Assembly: GCA_040752025.1 (NCBI GenBank) | Contig: JBFMFR010000028.1 | Location: 22,800-86,799, forward strand | Length of the DNA stretch: 64,000 nt | Direction: 5' to 3' | Source: JBFMFR01 sp040752025 | GTDB lineage: Bacteria > Chloroflexota > Anaerolineae > Anaerolineales > UBA4823 | Part shown: one piece after another, positions 17,031 to 26,754 of the stretch | How the letters are laid out: every line of letters begins with the position of its first letter | How positions within the stretch are numbered: position 1 is the first letter of the stretch | The notes under the pieces: model-generated | The model's input: the letters and a program-made list of their open reading frames with translations, nothing else | Told to the model about the DNA's origin: nothing | Databases searched by the model: none | Position numbers and translations under genes: made by a program

Positions 17031-20000
17031 TCAGTGGGTAGAGAACGGCAGCCAGACCTGGAAGGGGAAGAAAGGCCCGCCGGAGGAGAGCAGGATGCGC
17101 AGGTTGTCCAGGCCCCAGGTTTCGTTGTTGGCCTTATCTTTCAGGCTGGCGAAGAAGTCCAGGCTGAGATCGCTGGCGGAGTGGTCGAAGGTGAAACTGA
17201 GAGCGTAGACCGAGTCGGTTTCGTAGCACAGGTTGCGCAGGCTGATGGCCCCGGTGCGCGGCGGATAGCTGCCGCCAGGGTAGAAGCCGGGGAAGGCCTG
17301 CAAATCTTTGGGCAGCCCGTTGGAGAAGGTCGTGTCGAGCAGGCTCCCCCCGTCAGCGCTGAAGCGCCAGCGGTCGGGCCCGGTCTCGATGTAGACGGGC
17401 TGGCCGTCTGCGCCGAGCGACCAGTCGCCGGGAGTGTTGCCGGTCCAGGAGCCGATGATGTACAGGTCGAAGAGCACCATCGCCTGGCTATGGACGGGCA
17501 GGCCTTGCAGGTTGAGGCTGAGGGGCTGCTGGTCGCCATAGCGGCCGAGGAAGGTCTCGCCGCAGGGGGTGGTGTCGAGGCGCGGGTCGCTCCACTCCGG
17601 GCCGGGGGTGTCGTCGAGGCTGTAGACTGCCTGGCTGGAGAGCACGATGACGGAAGCCTGGGCGGCGTTGTTGTCCGGGAGGGGGTCGAGCGGGGCGGCG
17701 GCGCTGAGGGAAGCCTGGTTGAGCAGGGTGCCGCTGGCGTCCAGGTCGACGGTGGCGCTGATCAGCACGCTGGCAGAAGCGCCCTCGGGCAGGCCGCCCA
17801 GGTCGCAGGTGACCGTCCCGCCGGCTTCCAGGCAGCCAGGGGAGGCGGCGGCGAAGCTCAACCCGGCGGGCAGCAGGTCGCTGAGGGCCAGGCCGCTGGC
17901 TGCGGAGGGACCGAGGTTGCTGGCCTGCAGGGTGAAGACCACGGTGTTGCCGGGCAGCAGGGACTGTGGGTCAGCGCTCTTGCTCAGGGCCAGGTCGGCG
18001 CGGGTATCGATGGTGATGGTGAACTGTTGGGGCGGGGAGGTGTCCACGCCGCCGTAGGCCGTGCCGCCATCGTCGTGCAGCACGAGGGTGACCAGGGCGC
18101 TGCCGTTGGCGTCGAGGGCGAGGGTGAAGCTCAGGCTGCCATCGGGGGCGACGGCGGGCCCGGTGCTGAACAGGGCAGGGTTGGTGTTGGCGGTGACTGC
18201 GAAGCTGAGGCTCTGCCCGGCTTCGTTAGCCGGCCCGACCGACAGACCGGTGGCCCAGGCGGCGGCATAGGGGCCGGAGTCCTCCACCACGCTGACATCG
18301 GGGCCCTTGACGAAGGATGGCGGGTCGTTGACCGGGCGGACGGTGACGTTCACGGTGAGGGTATCGCTGCCGCCGTAGCCGTCTTCGACCTGCACGACGA
18401 AGCTGTCAGCGCCGTTCCAGTCGGGATCGGGGGTGTAGTCTATGGACTTGTTGAGCCCGGCGCCGCTGGCGCTGGCCAGGCCGTGCTGGGCCTGGGTGTG
18501 GATGCTCCAGGTGAGAGTGTCCTGGTCGGCGTCGGAGGCGTGTAGCAGCAAGCCGAAAGCGAGGGGAGTGGCGTCCTCATCCATCGTGACTTCGGCAGGG
18601 GATGGCTCGATGATGGATGGGGCGCTGTTGTTGACCAGCATCCAGGTTGTGAAGGCGCTGGCGCTCATCGGGCTGTCGGGGGGCACGCCTTCGCCGTCAT
18701 CGGTGGCGGTGACGCGCAGGCGCAGATATTTGTGGGCGTCGGCGGCGGTGGGGGTGTAGTTGAGGGCGGTGGCGCTGGGGATGTCCGCCTGGTTGGCGCC
18801 GGAAGCATCGTCGGCGTGCTGCCACTGGTAGGTGTAGGTCACGCTGCCGGGGGTGATATCGGTGGCATCGCTCCAGGCGCCCCGGCTGCCGTTGAGCGGC
18901 GACCCGACCAGGTAGGCGCCGGTGACGCTGGGCAGGGAGGTGTTGAAGGGCGGGTCGTTGCGCGGGTTGACGGTGACGTACACGCTGATGGTGTCGCTGC
19001 CGCCGTAGCCGTCTTCGACCTGCACGATGAAGCTGTCGGCGCCGTTCCAGTTGGAATCGGGGGTGTAGGTGACGGTTTTGCTCGCGCCGGTGCCGCTGGC
19101 TGCGGCTATGCCGTTGTCCGCTGGCGTGTGGATGCTCCAGGTGAGGGTGTCGTTATCGGCGTCTGTGGCGGAAAGGTTCACGCCAACCGGGCCGCCGTCT
19201 TCATCCACGCTGGTGGAGGTGCTGGAGCCTTGCGTGATCACCGGGGCGCTGTTGAGCACGTGGATCGTGTGGTTCTGGCAGGAGCTGTCCTCGCCATCCG
19301 AGGCGCACACCTGGACATCGTAATCGCCGTGGCGCGCATAGGTGTGGGTGGTCTCGAAGCTGGTATCGCTGGTGTTGAAGTTTTCCGGAGCGCTGCCATC
19401 GTCCCAATCGATGGTGAGGCTGGCCTGCGTGCTGCACGGGTCGCTCCAGTTCACCGTCAGGGTGACCTCGTCCGAGGCGTGGGGGCTGCTCGGGGCGCTG
19501 GTGATGGAGGCGATGGCCGGCGCGACGTTCTGCACGTTGACGGTGGCCTGGACGGTGTTGCCAGTGTAAGGCTGGTAGGTGAGGGTGACGGTGTTGGTCG
19601 AGTCGCCGCAGCCGGCGTGGAAGGTGGCTGTGCTGGTGCTGGCGCCGGTCAGGCTGCCGCCGCTGCCGCTCAGGCTCCAGGAATAGGGGGCGCTGGGGGC
19701 GCTCCAGGTAATCTTCATCGAGGTGGCTTCATCGTTGAAGTCGGGCTCATCGTCATCGTGGTTGTACCAGCCGCAGCGGCCGGGTAGGGAGGCGACGTTG
19801 CTGACCGAGAGAACATCGCCGGAGCTAACGCCATCGCAGTGGATGTAGCCGGCGTTGCCGCCCGTGTCGAAGTTGTCGTCGTCGTAGATGTACAGGTCAG
19901 CGCTGCCTGGGCCGCAGAACGTGAAGGAGGACATGACATCGTTGAAATAATCCAGCCCGCTGCCGGTAAAATCGTTGTATTCATCGCAGTCGTAGTTATT

Positions 20001-21506
20001 GCAGGGCGTCTGGTACTGGTAGCGCCAGTCCATCGTGAGGGTGTTGCCTTCATCAAACAGGTTGTAGCTGGTGTTTTCGAAGAGCATCACCCAGGGCTCA
20101 ACGGCGTAGACGGAGCCTTCCAGCACCAGGCTGCTGCCTTCGTCGATGGTGTAGGGGCCGCCCAGGTGGTTGCTGTTCCATTGCGGGCCGCACTGCCCGG
20201 AATCGGTCATCTGCCGGCTGTGGAATTCGCCCATCTGGATGATCTTGACTTCTTCTTTATCCTTGCCATCATGATCGCCGCTGTAGACGATCAACTGCCC
20301 GGTTGGGCTGACGTACACGCCCATGACGGCGTCCAGGTCGCCCATGTCGGGGTCCGAGCCGATCTTGAAGTGGCGCTGGCGGATATAGGTGATGGCATCG
20401 CCAATCTGGGAGCTGTTGAGCTTGCTGGTATCGAGCTTGAACAGGCCGATGTAATCGTCGCCGCTGGTGGGGTCCGAGGAAGAATTGTCGCCGCCGATCA
20501 TGTACAGGTCGCCGTCGGTCTGGCGCACGAAGTTGAGGGTTTGCCAGGAGCGCCAGGTGCAGCCGCTGCAGCCGGCGGCGAAATCGATGTCGGTGGCGTT
20601 CCAGGTGTAGGATTCCAGCGGGATGCTGGTGGTGGTGCGCAGGTCGTCGGTGTCGGACCAGGCGAAGCGGATATAGTCGTCATCCCCCCAGGTGTAGGCG
20701 AACAGGTATTTGCCGGTGGCGGGGTCCTTGGTGACGCCGACCACGCCGATGCCATCCGAGAGCGCCGGGTAGGTCTGGTGCAGTAGAAGCTCCGGGCTTT
20801 CGGGGCTGCTGACGTCGATCAGGGCAATGCCGTTGGTGCTGCACCAGGTCTGTGCATCTTCGCAATTGGTTTTGGCTGCCAGGGAAAGCCCGCCGCAACT
20901 GCACTCGAGCGGCACCACCAGGACATCCTCGACGAGCTGCACGCCGCCGGGGTGCCAGTTCTTAGGCCAGGTCTTGCCGTTTATCGGATCGATGTCCCCG
21001 TCGAAATACACCGCTACCTTGCCGATATCGGTCGATGGGGGCGCTGTGTCCTGGAAGTCTTTGTCCGGCTTGAGGCGATTGGAGCGCAGGCGCTCGCCGT
21101 CTTGGTCGCGCGAGCCCAGTTTGGCGATCAGCAGCTCGCCGGGGTCCCAGCCGCCCAGCTCGCAGGAACCGGTGGCGTTGCGGCTGCGAGTGAGGAAGAA
21201 GTAGGGCGTGCCGTTCGAGCTTTCGCCGCGGGCCATGCCCTGGTAGTGCTTGCACGGGCCGACGCTGGGCCCCGGGGCATAATCGGTGCCGCCAACGCCG
21301 ACGCGCACGGCGATGGGGTCGCCGTGGCGCTGGAGCTTTTCGAATTGATCGAGGACGTTGGGGGCGCGGCGCTCGCCGGTCGAACTCGCCAGCGAGCTGC
21401 TGGTGGAAAGCAACAGGAGCAGCAGCAGGCCTAAGATGGGGGGCGCTTGTGAGGCGATCGTGGAGATGAAGCGAGAGATAAAGTTCGGTTTTGTGTGGCT
21501 TTGCAT
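17031..21506 (-). CDS. Giant secreted multidomain surface protein (PKD, cadherin-like, DUF11)
   Basis: The 1491-residue protein has a long N-region and hydrophobic core (ILGLLLLLLLSTSSSLASS) as signal peptide. Residues about 60-450 read as a beta-rich, possibly propeller-like domain with paired cysteines. About 530-600 (ADLYIYDDDNF to NDEATSMKITW) resembles a beta/gamma-crystallin Greek-key unit with an ND..TS calcium-type motif. PKD-like domains follow (about 610-760). Two near-identical cadherin-like units (about 770-850 and 985-1070, both with DTLTWSIHT and YTPD.NWNGADSF) flank an Ig-like segment. A DUF11 domain spans about 1165-1275. The protein ends FQVWLPFSTH, resembling the tail of the secreted protein at 39704-43225. 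It probably serves adhesion or sheath structure. Confidence 0.87.
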   Translation of the reverse strand: MQSHTKPNFISRFISTIASQAPPILGLLLLLLLSTSSSLASSTGERRAPNVLDQFEKLQRHGDPIAVRVGVGGTDYAPGPSVGPCKHYQGMARGESSNGTPYFFLTRSRNATGSCELGGWDPGELLIAKLGSRDQDGERLRSNRLKPDKDFQDTAPPSTDIGKVAVYFDGDIDPINGKTWPKNWHPGGVQLVEDVLVVPLECSCGGLSLAAKTNCEDAQTWCSTNGIALIDVSSPESPELLLHQTYPALSDGIGVVGVTKDPATGKYLFAYTWGDDDYIRFAWSDTDDLRTTTSIPLESYTWNATDIDFAAGCSGCTWRSWQTLNFVRQTDGDLYMIGGDNSSSDPTSGDDYIGLFKLDTSKLNSSQIGDAITYIRQRHFKIGSDPDMGDLDAVMGVYVSPTGQLIVYSGDHDGKDKEEVKIIQMGEFHSRQMTDSGQCGPQWNSNHLGGPYTIDEGSSLVLEGSVYAVEPWVMLFENTSYNLFDEGNTLTMDWRYQYQTPCNNYDCDEYNDFTGSGLDYFNDVMSSFTFCGPGSADLYIYDDDNFDTGGNAGYIHCDGVSSGDVLSVSNVASLPGRCGWYNHDDDEPDFNDEATSMKITWSAPSAPYSWSLSGSGGSLTGASTSTATFHAGCGDSTNTVTLTYQPYTGNTVQATVNVQNVAPAIASITSAPSSPHASDEVTLTVNWSDPCSTQASLTIDWDDGSAPENFNTSDTSFETTHTYARHGDYDVQVCASDGEDSSCQNHTIHVLNSAPVITQGSSTSTSVDEDGGPVGVNLSATDADNDTLTWSIHTPADNGIAAASGTGASKTVTYTPDSNWNGADSFIVQVEDGYGGSDTISVYVTVNPRNDPPFNTSLPSVTGAYLVGSPLNGSRGAWSDATDITPGSVTYTYQWQHADDASGANQADIPSATALNYTPTAADAHKYLRLRVTATDDGEGVPPDSPMSASAFTTWMLVNNSAPSIIEPSPAEVTMDEDATPLAFGLLLHASDADQDTLTWSIHTQAQHGLASASGAGLNKSIDYTPDPDWNGADSFVVQVEDGYGGSDTLTVNVTVRPVNDPPSFVKGPDVSVVEDSGPYAAAWATGLSVGPANEAGQSLSFAVTANTNPALFSTGPAVAPDGSLSFTLALDANGSALVTLVLHDDGGTAYGGVDTSPPQQFTITIDTRADLALSKSADPQSLLPGNTVVFTLQASNLGPSAASGLALSDLLPAGLSFAAASPGCLEAGGTVTCDLGGLPEGASASVLISATVDLDASGTLLNQASLSAAAPLDPLPDNNAAQASVIVLSSQAVYSLDDTPGPEWSDPRLDTTPCGETFLGRYGDQQPLSLNLQGLPVHSQAMVLFDLYIIGSWTGNTPGDWSLGADGQPVYIETGPDRWRFSADGGSLLDTTFSNGLPKDLQAFPGFYPGGSYPPRTGAISLRNLCYETDSVYALSFTFDHSASDLSLDFFASLKDKANNETWGLDNLRILLSSGGPFFPFQVWLPFSTH

Positions 21507-21794
21507 TGGCTTTTCCTAATGTATTTAGTTTTTTGAAGGGGTTATGTGGGGGCGCGTTTCGGGCAAGTGCGCCGCTATTATAGATAGTCTCGTTTTTCAC
21601 AAGTAAAGGGTCGGTTTGCAGGCTCCAGGTTATCGTTTTGGTAATCCCGCCGAAGGCCTGGTTTTCATTATAAGGTGAAATTTTGCACAAGGCAAGAATT
21701 TTTCGAAAGCTGCCTGATGATTCTACTAACAGCTATTATCCGGATAACTGGATTCGATGCACTTCTACGCAAAACGCGGTAAGATACGGGTGAA

Positions 21795-24700
21795 ATGCGC
21801 GTGAAAACTCTCCTGGCTTGCCTGCTGCTGCTGGCGCTGGCCAGCCCTCGGCCGGCGCTGGCGCAGGACGCGCCTGCCGCAGATTGGCCGGCACGCTTGG
21901 AGTTCATTTCGATCGATCAGGGACTGTCGCAGGTGACAGTGTACTGCATATTGCAGGACAGCCGCGGTTTCATGTGGTTCGGCACCGAGGACGGGTTGAA
22001 CCGCTACGATGGCTACAGCTTCCGCATCTACCGCCGCGACCCGGACGACCCGAACAGCCTGAGCGCCAATACCATCCGCAGCCTGTACGAAGACTCTAGC
22101 GGGGACCTGTGGGTGGGCACGCAGGGCGGCGGCCTGAACCGCTACGAGCGCGCCAGCGGGCGCTTCAGCCACTACCGGCACGACCCCGCCGAACCGGATA
22201 GCCTGAGCGAGGATACGGTCACGGAGATCACCGGCGGCCCAGCCGGGGAGTTGTGGCTGGGCATGGAGGCCAGTGGGTTGGAGCGCTTCGACCCGGCCAG
22301 CGGGAAGGTCGAGCACTACCGCCACGACCCGTCGCAGGCAGACAGCCTGGCGCAGGATGCGGTCACGGCTTTGCAGTTGGAGGCCTCCGTCGGGGCGCTG
22401 TGGGTGGGCACGCAGGGTGGCGGGCTGGAGCGCCTGGATCTGGCTTCTGGGAAATTTACACATTATCACCACGACCCTGCTGACCCGGACAGCCTGGGCG
22501 ATGAGCGCATCACGGCTTTGTTCGCCAGCCGCAGCGGGGCGCTGTGGGTGGGTACGCAGGGCGGGTTGGAGCGATTGGACCCGGCTTCTGGGAAGTTCGT
22601 ACATTACCGCAGCGACCCCAACGACCCGCACAGCCTGGGAGTTGATCTAATCGAAAGCCTGTTCGAGGATGCTTCGGGCAGCCTGTGGGTGGGTACAGCC
22701 AGCGGGTTGAACGAACTGCCAGGCGCAGCAGCGCAGGTCCCTGGGAGCAGATTCACCCAGTATAATGAGGACCCCGGTGATCCCAGTACGGAGAGCCTGA
22801 GTCTGGGGGTCGACGCGCTGTACGTGGACGCGGGCGGGGTAGTGTGGGCGGGCACCAGCCTGGGAGGGCTGATCAAGCTCGACCGGCAGACGCGGCGTTT
22901 CGTTCATTACCATCACGATCCCACCAATCCGGACAGCCTAAGCAGCAATTACGTGTGGGCTTTTGCTGAGGACGCGCAAGGGGACCTGTGGGTGGGCGGC
23001 GGCTCACCTGGCGGCGGGTTGAACCGCCTGGAGCGCGCCAGCGGGAAGTTCCGGCTCTACCAGCACATCCCTGGCGACTCTTACAGTCTGAGCGCCTCGG
23101 CGGTGATGGCGCTGGAAAATGATTCGCAAGGCGGGTTGTGGGTGGGGACTTATAACGGTGGGCTGGACTGGTTCGAGCACGCCAGCGGGCGCTTCTATCA
23201 CTACCTGCATATGCCCGGCGAGCCCGGCAGCCTGGGCGGGAACACCGTCCTGGCCCTGCTGGAAGACCGCCAGGGCGTCCTGTGGGTCGGCCTGGAGGGC
23301 GCCGGGCTGGACCGCCTGGACCGGCAGAGCGGGCAGTTCAGCCACTACCGCCACGACCCTGACGACGCGCACAGCCTGGGCAGCGACACGGTGCTGGCGC
23401 TGTACCAGGACCCGCAGGGCGCCCTGTGGGTGGGCACAACCGGAGGGCTGTGCCGCTTCGATCCGCAGGCGCAGAATTTCCAGGTGTACCAGAACCAGCC
23501 CGGCGATCCGCAATCGCTGGTCTCCAACGGGGTGGCGGCGATCCTGGAAGATTCGGCCGGCGATCTGTGGGTGGGCACGGATGACGGCCTGGAGCGCTTC
23601 GACCGCCAGGCAGGGACCTTCGACCACTACTCTGAGAAGGATGGACTGGCCAACGACGCCGTGGCGGGCATCCTGGAAGACGCGCAGGGCCGCCTGTGGA
23701 TCAGCTCGACGCGCGGGCTGTCGTGCTTCGACCCGCGCACGGGCGTCTTCAAGAATTACGACGGGCGCGACGGCCTGCAGAGCAACGAGTTCAACCGCGG
23801 GGCCAGCTACAAAAGCCCGGGTGGGGAGATGTTCTTCGGCGGGGTCAACGGCTTCAACGCTTTCGACCCGGCGCTCATCCAGGATAACCCGCACCAGCCG
23901 CCGGTGGTGATCACCAATTTCCTGCTGTTCAACAAGCCGGTGCAGGTTGGCAACCCGGCTTTGCCGCAAACCACGATCGAGGAGACCCAAGCGCTGCGTC
24001 TTTCCTACCGCGATTACGTGTTCTCCTTCGAGTTTGCCGCCCTGGATTACACGCTGCCCGAGAAGAACCAGTACGCCTACATGCTGGAAGGCTTCGACGA
24101 GGATTGGAACTACGTGGACAGCTCACGGCGTTTCGCCTCCTATGCCAACCTGCTGCCCGGCAGGTACACGTTCCGGGTCAAGGCTGCCAATAACGACGGT
24201 GTGTGGAACGAGCAGGGCGCCTCGGTGGATATTCGCATCACGCCGCCGCCGTGGGAGACCTGGTGGGCTTACACGCTGTACGTGCTGTTGGCGCTGTTAT
24301 TGGCGCTGCTCTACCTGCGCTACCGACTGCGCGAGCTGGCTCACATGGCTGAGGTGCGCGCCAGCCAGGCTTCCCTGGCCCAGGCGCAGCGCCAGCTACT
24401 GCGCTCGCGTGAAGAGGAGCGCGCCCGCCTGGCGCGCGACCTGCACGATGGGCCGCTGCAAGTGCTGGTGGCGCTCAACTTGCAGTTGGGGATGGCGGCC
24501 CAGGCCAGGGAGCGCCCGGAGTCCCCGCCCGAGGCTCCCCTGGCGGACATGCAGGGTGAAGTGCGCCAACTGCTGACCGACCTGCGGGGGGTGTGCAGCC
24601 AGTTGCGCCCGCCGATGCTGGACACGCTGGGGCTGGGAGCGGCGGTGCGCCTGCTGGCCCAGGAGTGGTCGGCGCTGAGCGGCGTGCCGGTGAGCCTGGA

Positions 24701-25049
24701 CCTGCCGCCAGATGCCAGCCTGGGCGGTCTGCCCGGCGAAGCGGCGGTTAACCTGTACCGCATCGTGCAGGAGGCGCTGGCCAACATCGCCCGCCACGCC
24801 CAGGCTACGCAGGTCGAGATCAGCCTGGTCTGGCAGGGCGAGACGCTGGTGATGAACATCCAAGATGATGGGCGCGGCTTTGCCGCACCGCAGTCGCTGC
24901 ACAACCTGACGGCCGAGGGGCATTACGGGCTGGTGGGGATGCGTGAGCGGGCAGCGCTGATCGGGGCGGAATTCAGGCTGCGCTCCAGGCCGGGGCAGGG
25001 GGCAACGGTGGAGATACGCTGGACGAGGCCAGGCGATGCTATGAGGTGA
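21795..25049 (+). CDS. Sensor histidine kinase with periplasmic Reg_prop propellers
   Basis: This 1084-residue two-component sensor has a signal peptide (MRVKTLLACLLLLALASPRP). About a dozen Reg_prop blades follow (about 30-650), with the recurring pattern LWVGTxGGLxRxxxxSGxFxHYxHDPxDPxSL. A Y_Y_Y domain comes next (about 710-820, DYVFSFEFAALDYTLPEKNQ), then one membrane helix (about 828-845). The cytoplasmic NarL-type kinase has HisKA_3 with phosphoacceptor His884 in ARLARDLHDGPLQ, and a HATPase with VQEALANIARHAQA (N box) and DDGRGF (G box). It lacks the receiver and AraC domains seen in Bacteroidetes hybrid sensors, and no response regulator adjoins it. The inducer is unknown; many relatives sense glycans. 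Its stop overlaps the converging AbiEii-like gene. Confidence 0.93.
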   Translation: MRVKTLLACLLLLALASPRPALAQDAPAADWPARLEFISIDQGLSQVTVYCILQDSRGFMWFGTEDGLNRYDGYSFRIYRRDPDDPNSLSANTIRSLYEDSSGDLWVGTQGGGLNRYERASGRFSHYRHDPAEPDSLSEDTVTEITGGPAGELWLGMEASGLERFDPASGKVEHYRHDPSQADSLAQDAVTALQLEASVGALWVGTQGGGLERLDLASGKFTHYHHDPADPDSLGDERITALFASRSGALWVGTQGGLERLDPASGKFVHYRSDPNDPHSLGVDLIESLFEDASGSLWVGTASGLNELPGAAAQVPGSRFTQYNEDPGDPSTESLSLGVDALYVDAGGVVWAGTSLGGLIKLDRQTRRFVHYHHDPTNPDSLSSNYVWAFAEDAQGDLWVGGGSPGGGLNRLERASGKFRLYQHIPGDSYSLSASAVMALENDSQGGLWVGTYNGGLDWFEHASGRFYHYLHMPGEPGSLGGNTVLALLEDRQGVLWVGLEGAGLDRLDRQSGQFSHYRHDPDDAHSLGSDTVLALYQDPQGALWVGTTGGLCRFDPQAQNFQVYQNQPGDPQSLVSNGVAAILEDSAGDLWVGTDDGLERFDRQAGTFDHYSEKDGLANDAVAGILEDAQGRLWISSTRGLSCFDPRTGVFKNYDGRDGLQSNEFNRGASYKSPGGEMFFGGVNGFNAFDPALIQDNPHQPPVVITNFLLFNKPVQVGNPALPQTTIEETQALRLSYRDYVFSFEFAALDYTLPEKNQYAYMLEGFDEDWNYVDSSRRFASYANLLPGRYTFRVKAANNDGVWNEQGASVDIRITPPPWETWWAYTLYVLLALLLALLYLRYRLRELAHMAEVRASQASLAQAQRQLLRSREEERARLARDLHDGPLQVLVALNLQLGMAAQARERPESPPEAPLADMQGEVRQLLTDLRGVCSQLRPPMLDTLGLGAAVRLLAQEWSALSGVPVSLDLPPDASLGGLPGEAAVNLYRIVQEALANIARHAQATQVEISLVWQGETLVMNIQDDGRGFAAPQSLHNLTAEGHYGLVGMRERAALIGAEFRLRSRPGQGATVEIRWTRPGDAMR

Positions 25050-25701
25050 TGATCAAATTCTTGCCCAATGTGTTCAATTGGGCGATGAACGCTTGTGGAT
25101 CGGGTGGATGAATCCAACGCACCATTTCCCAGTCAGCGTGGGTAACAGAGCAGAGAACACGCGCCAGATCCGCTGGAAAGATGCCAGCGGCTTTACCCTG
25201 CGCACCAGTAATTGCTTCGTTGAGTGATAGGCTTTTCAAGTGGCATAGTCCCCAAATATCTGCAAGATCTTTGGGCTCGGCTCGATCCAGGGCGGCGGTT
25301 ACTTTGTTCGCCAGGATATTCTCCGCAGTATCGATTCTGCCAAGAAGGGGGTGTATCCAGGGTTCTCCTATGCGGGATGGAACATCGTTGATCATCTCGA
25401 TCTTGAGGCTTATTGTCTGCCCGACTACATTTAGCCGTACAAAGCGTTCTTCTCTGAGCAGCATCTGGCATTCCCACTTTCCAGGCTGCGAAATCGCCCG
25501 GATAAACCGCTCTGCCCATAAACCGAAGCGTGGATCATCATCGACGAAGAAGTCCAGATCATCCGAGAAACGGTGATCGAGATAGCCGCGCGATAATGCT
25601 GTACCGCCGGTCAGGTAGAAGCCGGTGTCCACTGACGAAAGCTGGCGCAACACCTGATCCTGAAATGGATAGAGTTGGCTGAGATAGAAGTTTTGATCCA
25701 T
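25039..25701 (-). CDS. AbiEii/AbiGii-like nucleotidyltransferase (putative toxin)
   Basis: The 220-residue product has the nucleotidyltransferase pattern of the AbiEii family: FYLTGGTALSRGYLDHRFSD followed by DLDFFVD (about residues 28-53), where GGT-AL and the D-x-D pair form the catalytic site. A basic middle section follows (LREERFVRLNVVGQTISLKI). In AbiE systems the enzyme transfers nucleotides to tRNA and is neutralised by a partner. Here the partner candidate lies three bases upstream (25705-25983). The 3' end overlaps the sensor kinase gene tail to tail by 11 bases. Confidence 0.82.
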   Translation of the reverse strand: MDQNFYLSQLYPFQDQVLRQLSSVDTGFYLTGGTALSRGYLDHRFSDDLDFFVDDDPRFGLWAERFIRAISQPGKWECQMLLREERFVRLNVVGQTISLKIEMINDVPSRIGEPWIHPLLGRIDTAENILANKVTAALDRAEPKDLADIWGLCHLKSLSLNEAITGAQGKAAGIFPADLARVLCSVTHADWEMVRWIHPPDPQAFIAQLNTLGKNLIITS

Positions 25702-25704
25702 CGC

Positions 25705-25983
25705 TTATAACATTTCTGGATAGTGGGCAGGCAGCCACTCGGCCAGGAAGTCGAAGCCGCGCTTGCGGCTTTGGGAGCGGATATGCTCTCGCCAGCGCGG
25801 CCAGCCTTGTAGCAGGCGGCGAAAGCCCAGCAGGCGCACGATTTCCGGGTATGGGGCATATTCCAGCAGGCGGATGGCAGCCCAATCGGCGTCCAGACGC
25901 CCAATGGTTTGCTTTCCATCCAACAACGCCTGGAATTGGGTCTCATCGATATCGTAGTCCCAAACATATGGAAGGCTGGACAT
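25705..25983 (-). CDS. Small protein upstream of AbiEii-like gene, candidate antitoxin
   Basis: This 92-residue protein (MSSLPYVWDYDIDETQFQAL onward) is predicted to be alpha-helical and soluble, with WAAIRLLEYAPYPEIVRLLG resembling a helix-turn-helix-like segment. It precedes the AbiEii-like gene by three bases, the position of a cognate antitoxin. It does not resemble the AbiEi winged-helix protein, so the pair would be a variant. The function is inferred from context only. Confidence 0.7.
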   Translation of the reverse strand: MSSLPYVWDYDIDETQFQALLDGKQTIGRLDADWAAIRLLEYAPYPEIVRLLGFRRLLQGWPRWREHIRSQSRKRGFDFLAEWLPAHYPEML

Positions 25984-26067
25984 GCGTTTCTGCTCCTGGA
26001 CTGATTATACAACAAATGGCTGGTAATAAGCGGGAGGTTAGCGACTATGCTGGCCTGGTGGTTGCGG

Positions 26068-26104
26068 CCAGACACCCGGAGTTTCCAAAACTCCGGGTGT
26101 CTGG
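26068..26104. repeat. Perfect 17-base-pair hairpin, CCCGGAGTTT family
   Basis: The arms CCAGACACCCGGAGTTT and AAACTCCGGGTGTCTGG are separated by CCA. There is no T-run on either side. It lies 24 bases after the stop of the AlkD-like gene. Its outer arm CAGACACCCGG is identical to that of the copy at 43490-43524. Confidence 0.85.
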
Positions 26105-26127
26105 ATGTAGATGGTTATGTTGGCGGG

Positions 26128-26754
26128 TCAGCCGGCATCTTTGTTCTGTAAAAACCGGTTAGCCAATTTGTAGGTTTGCAGGACGCGGTGGTCGGAGAGG
26201 TCCCAGTGCTGCAATTCGCTCTTCAACAGTTCCGGATGCTTCTTGCTGATGTCGCGCAGGGCGTTGCCAACGGATTTGCGCACGTAGGCGCTCTCGTCGC
26301 TGCGCAGCGGGCTCAAGCGCTGGATGGCGGCTTCGGGGTAATCCTTGAAGTAGGGGCGACCCGTCCATATCCTGAGGCCTTCTGTGACGGCGCGGCGCAG
26401 GTTGGGAGAAGGGCTGGCTAGCCAGGCGTCGATCATGCCGAGGGCCTGTTCGTAGCCGGTATCGGCGCAGTACCGGTCGAATGCCTTGGCCAGGATCTCC
26501 TGCACGCGCCAATCTGCATCCTGGCTGACGCGCGCTTTCAGGAATTTGAGGGCTTCTTTGGATTGGGCCGCCAGCCGGCCGAGGATGAACGTGGCAAGCG
26601 AGCGCGCTTGGTAGATCTCCGAAGCGTATAGCTGTCTGGCGATGCGCAGGCAGTCGGCGGCGGGCCGCTGGGCGATGAGTTCATCGGCGGCAGCCTGGAT
26701 GTCCAGGAAGCCGGATTGGGTTGATTGAACCCTCTGAATGAGGCTTTCGATCAA
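26128..26754 (-). CDS. HEAT-like DNA alkylation repair (AlkD-like) protein
   Basis: A TTG start at 26754 is chosen. It overlaps the stop of the DinB-like gene (TTGA), has GGGAG ten bases upstream, and the family-like text begins there (IESLIQRVQSTQSGFLDIQA). A longer frame with ATG at 26901 would lie in an alternative frame of the DinB-like gene. The 208 residues form HEAT-like helical repeats with DADWRVQEILAKAFDRYC, SPNLRRAVTEGLRIWTGRPY and ESAYVRKSVGNALRDISKKH, the conserved pattern of AlkD/AlkC-type glycosylases. These excise bulky alkylated bases without base flipping. It is the third gene of an operon with the DinB-like and cupin genes. Confidence 0.85.
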   Translation of the reverse strand: MIESLIQRVQSTQSGFLDIQAAADELIAQRPAADCLRIARQLYASEIYQARSLATFILGRLAAQSKEALKFLKARVSQDADWRVQEILAKAFDRYCADTGYEQALGMIDAWLASPSPNLRRAVTEGLRIWTGRPYFKDYPEAAIQRLSPLRSDESAYVRKSVGNALRDISKKHPELLKSELQHWDLSDHRVLQTYKLANRFLQNKDAG

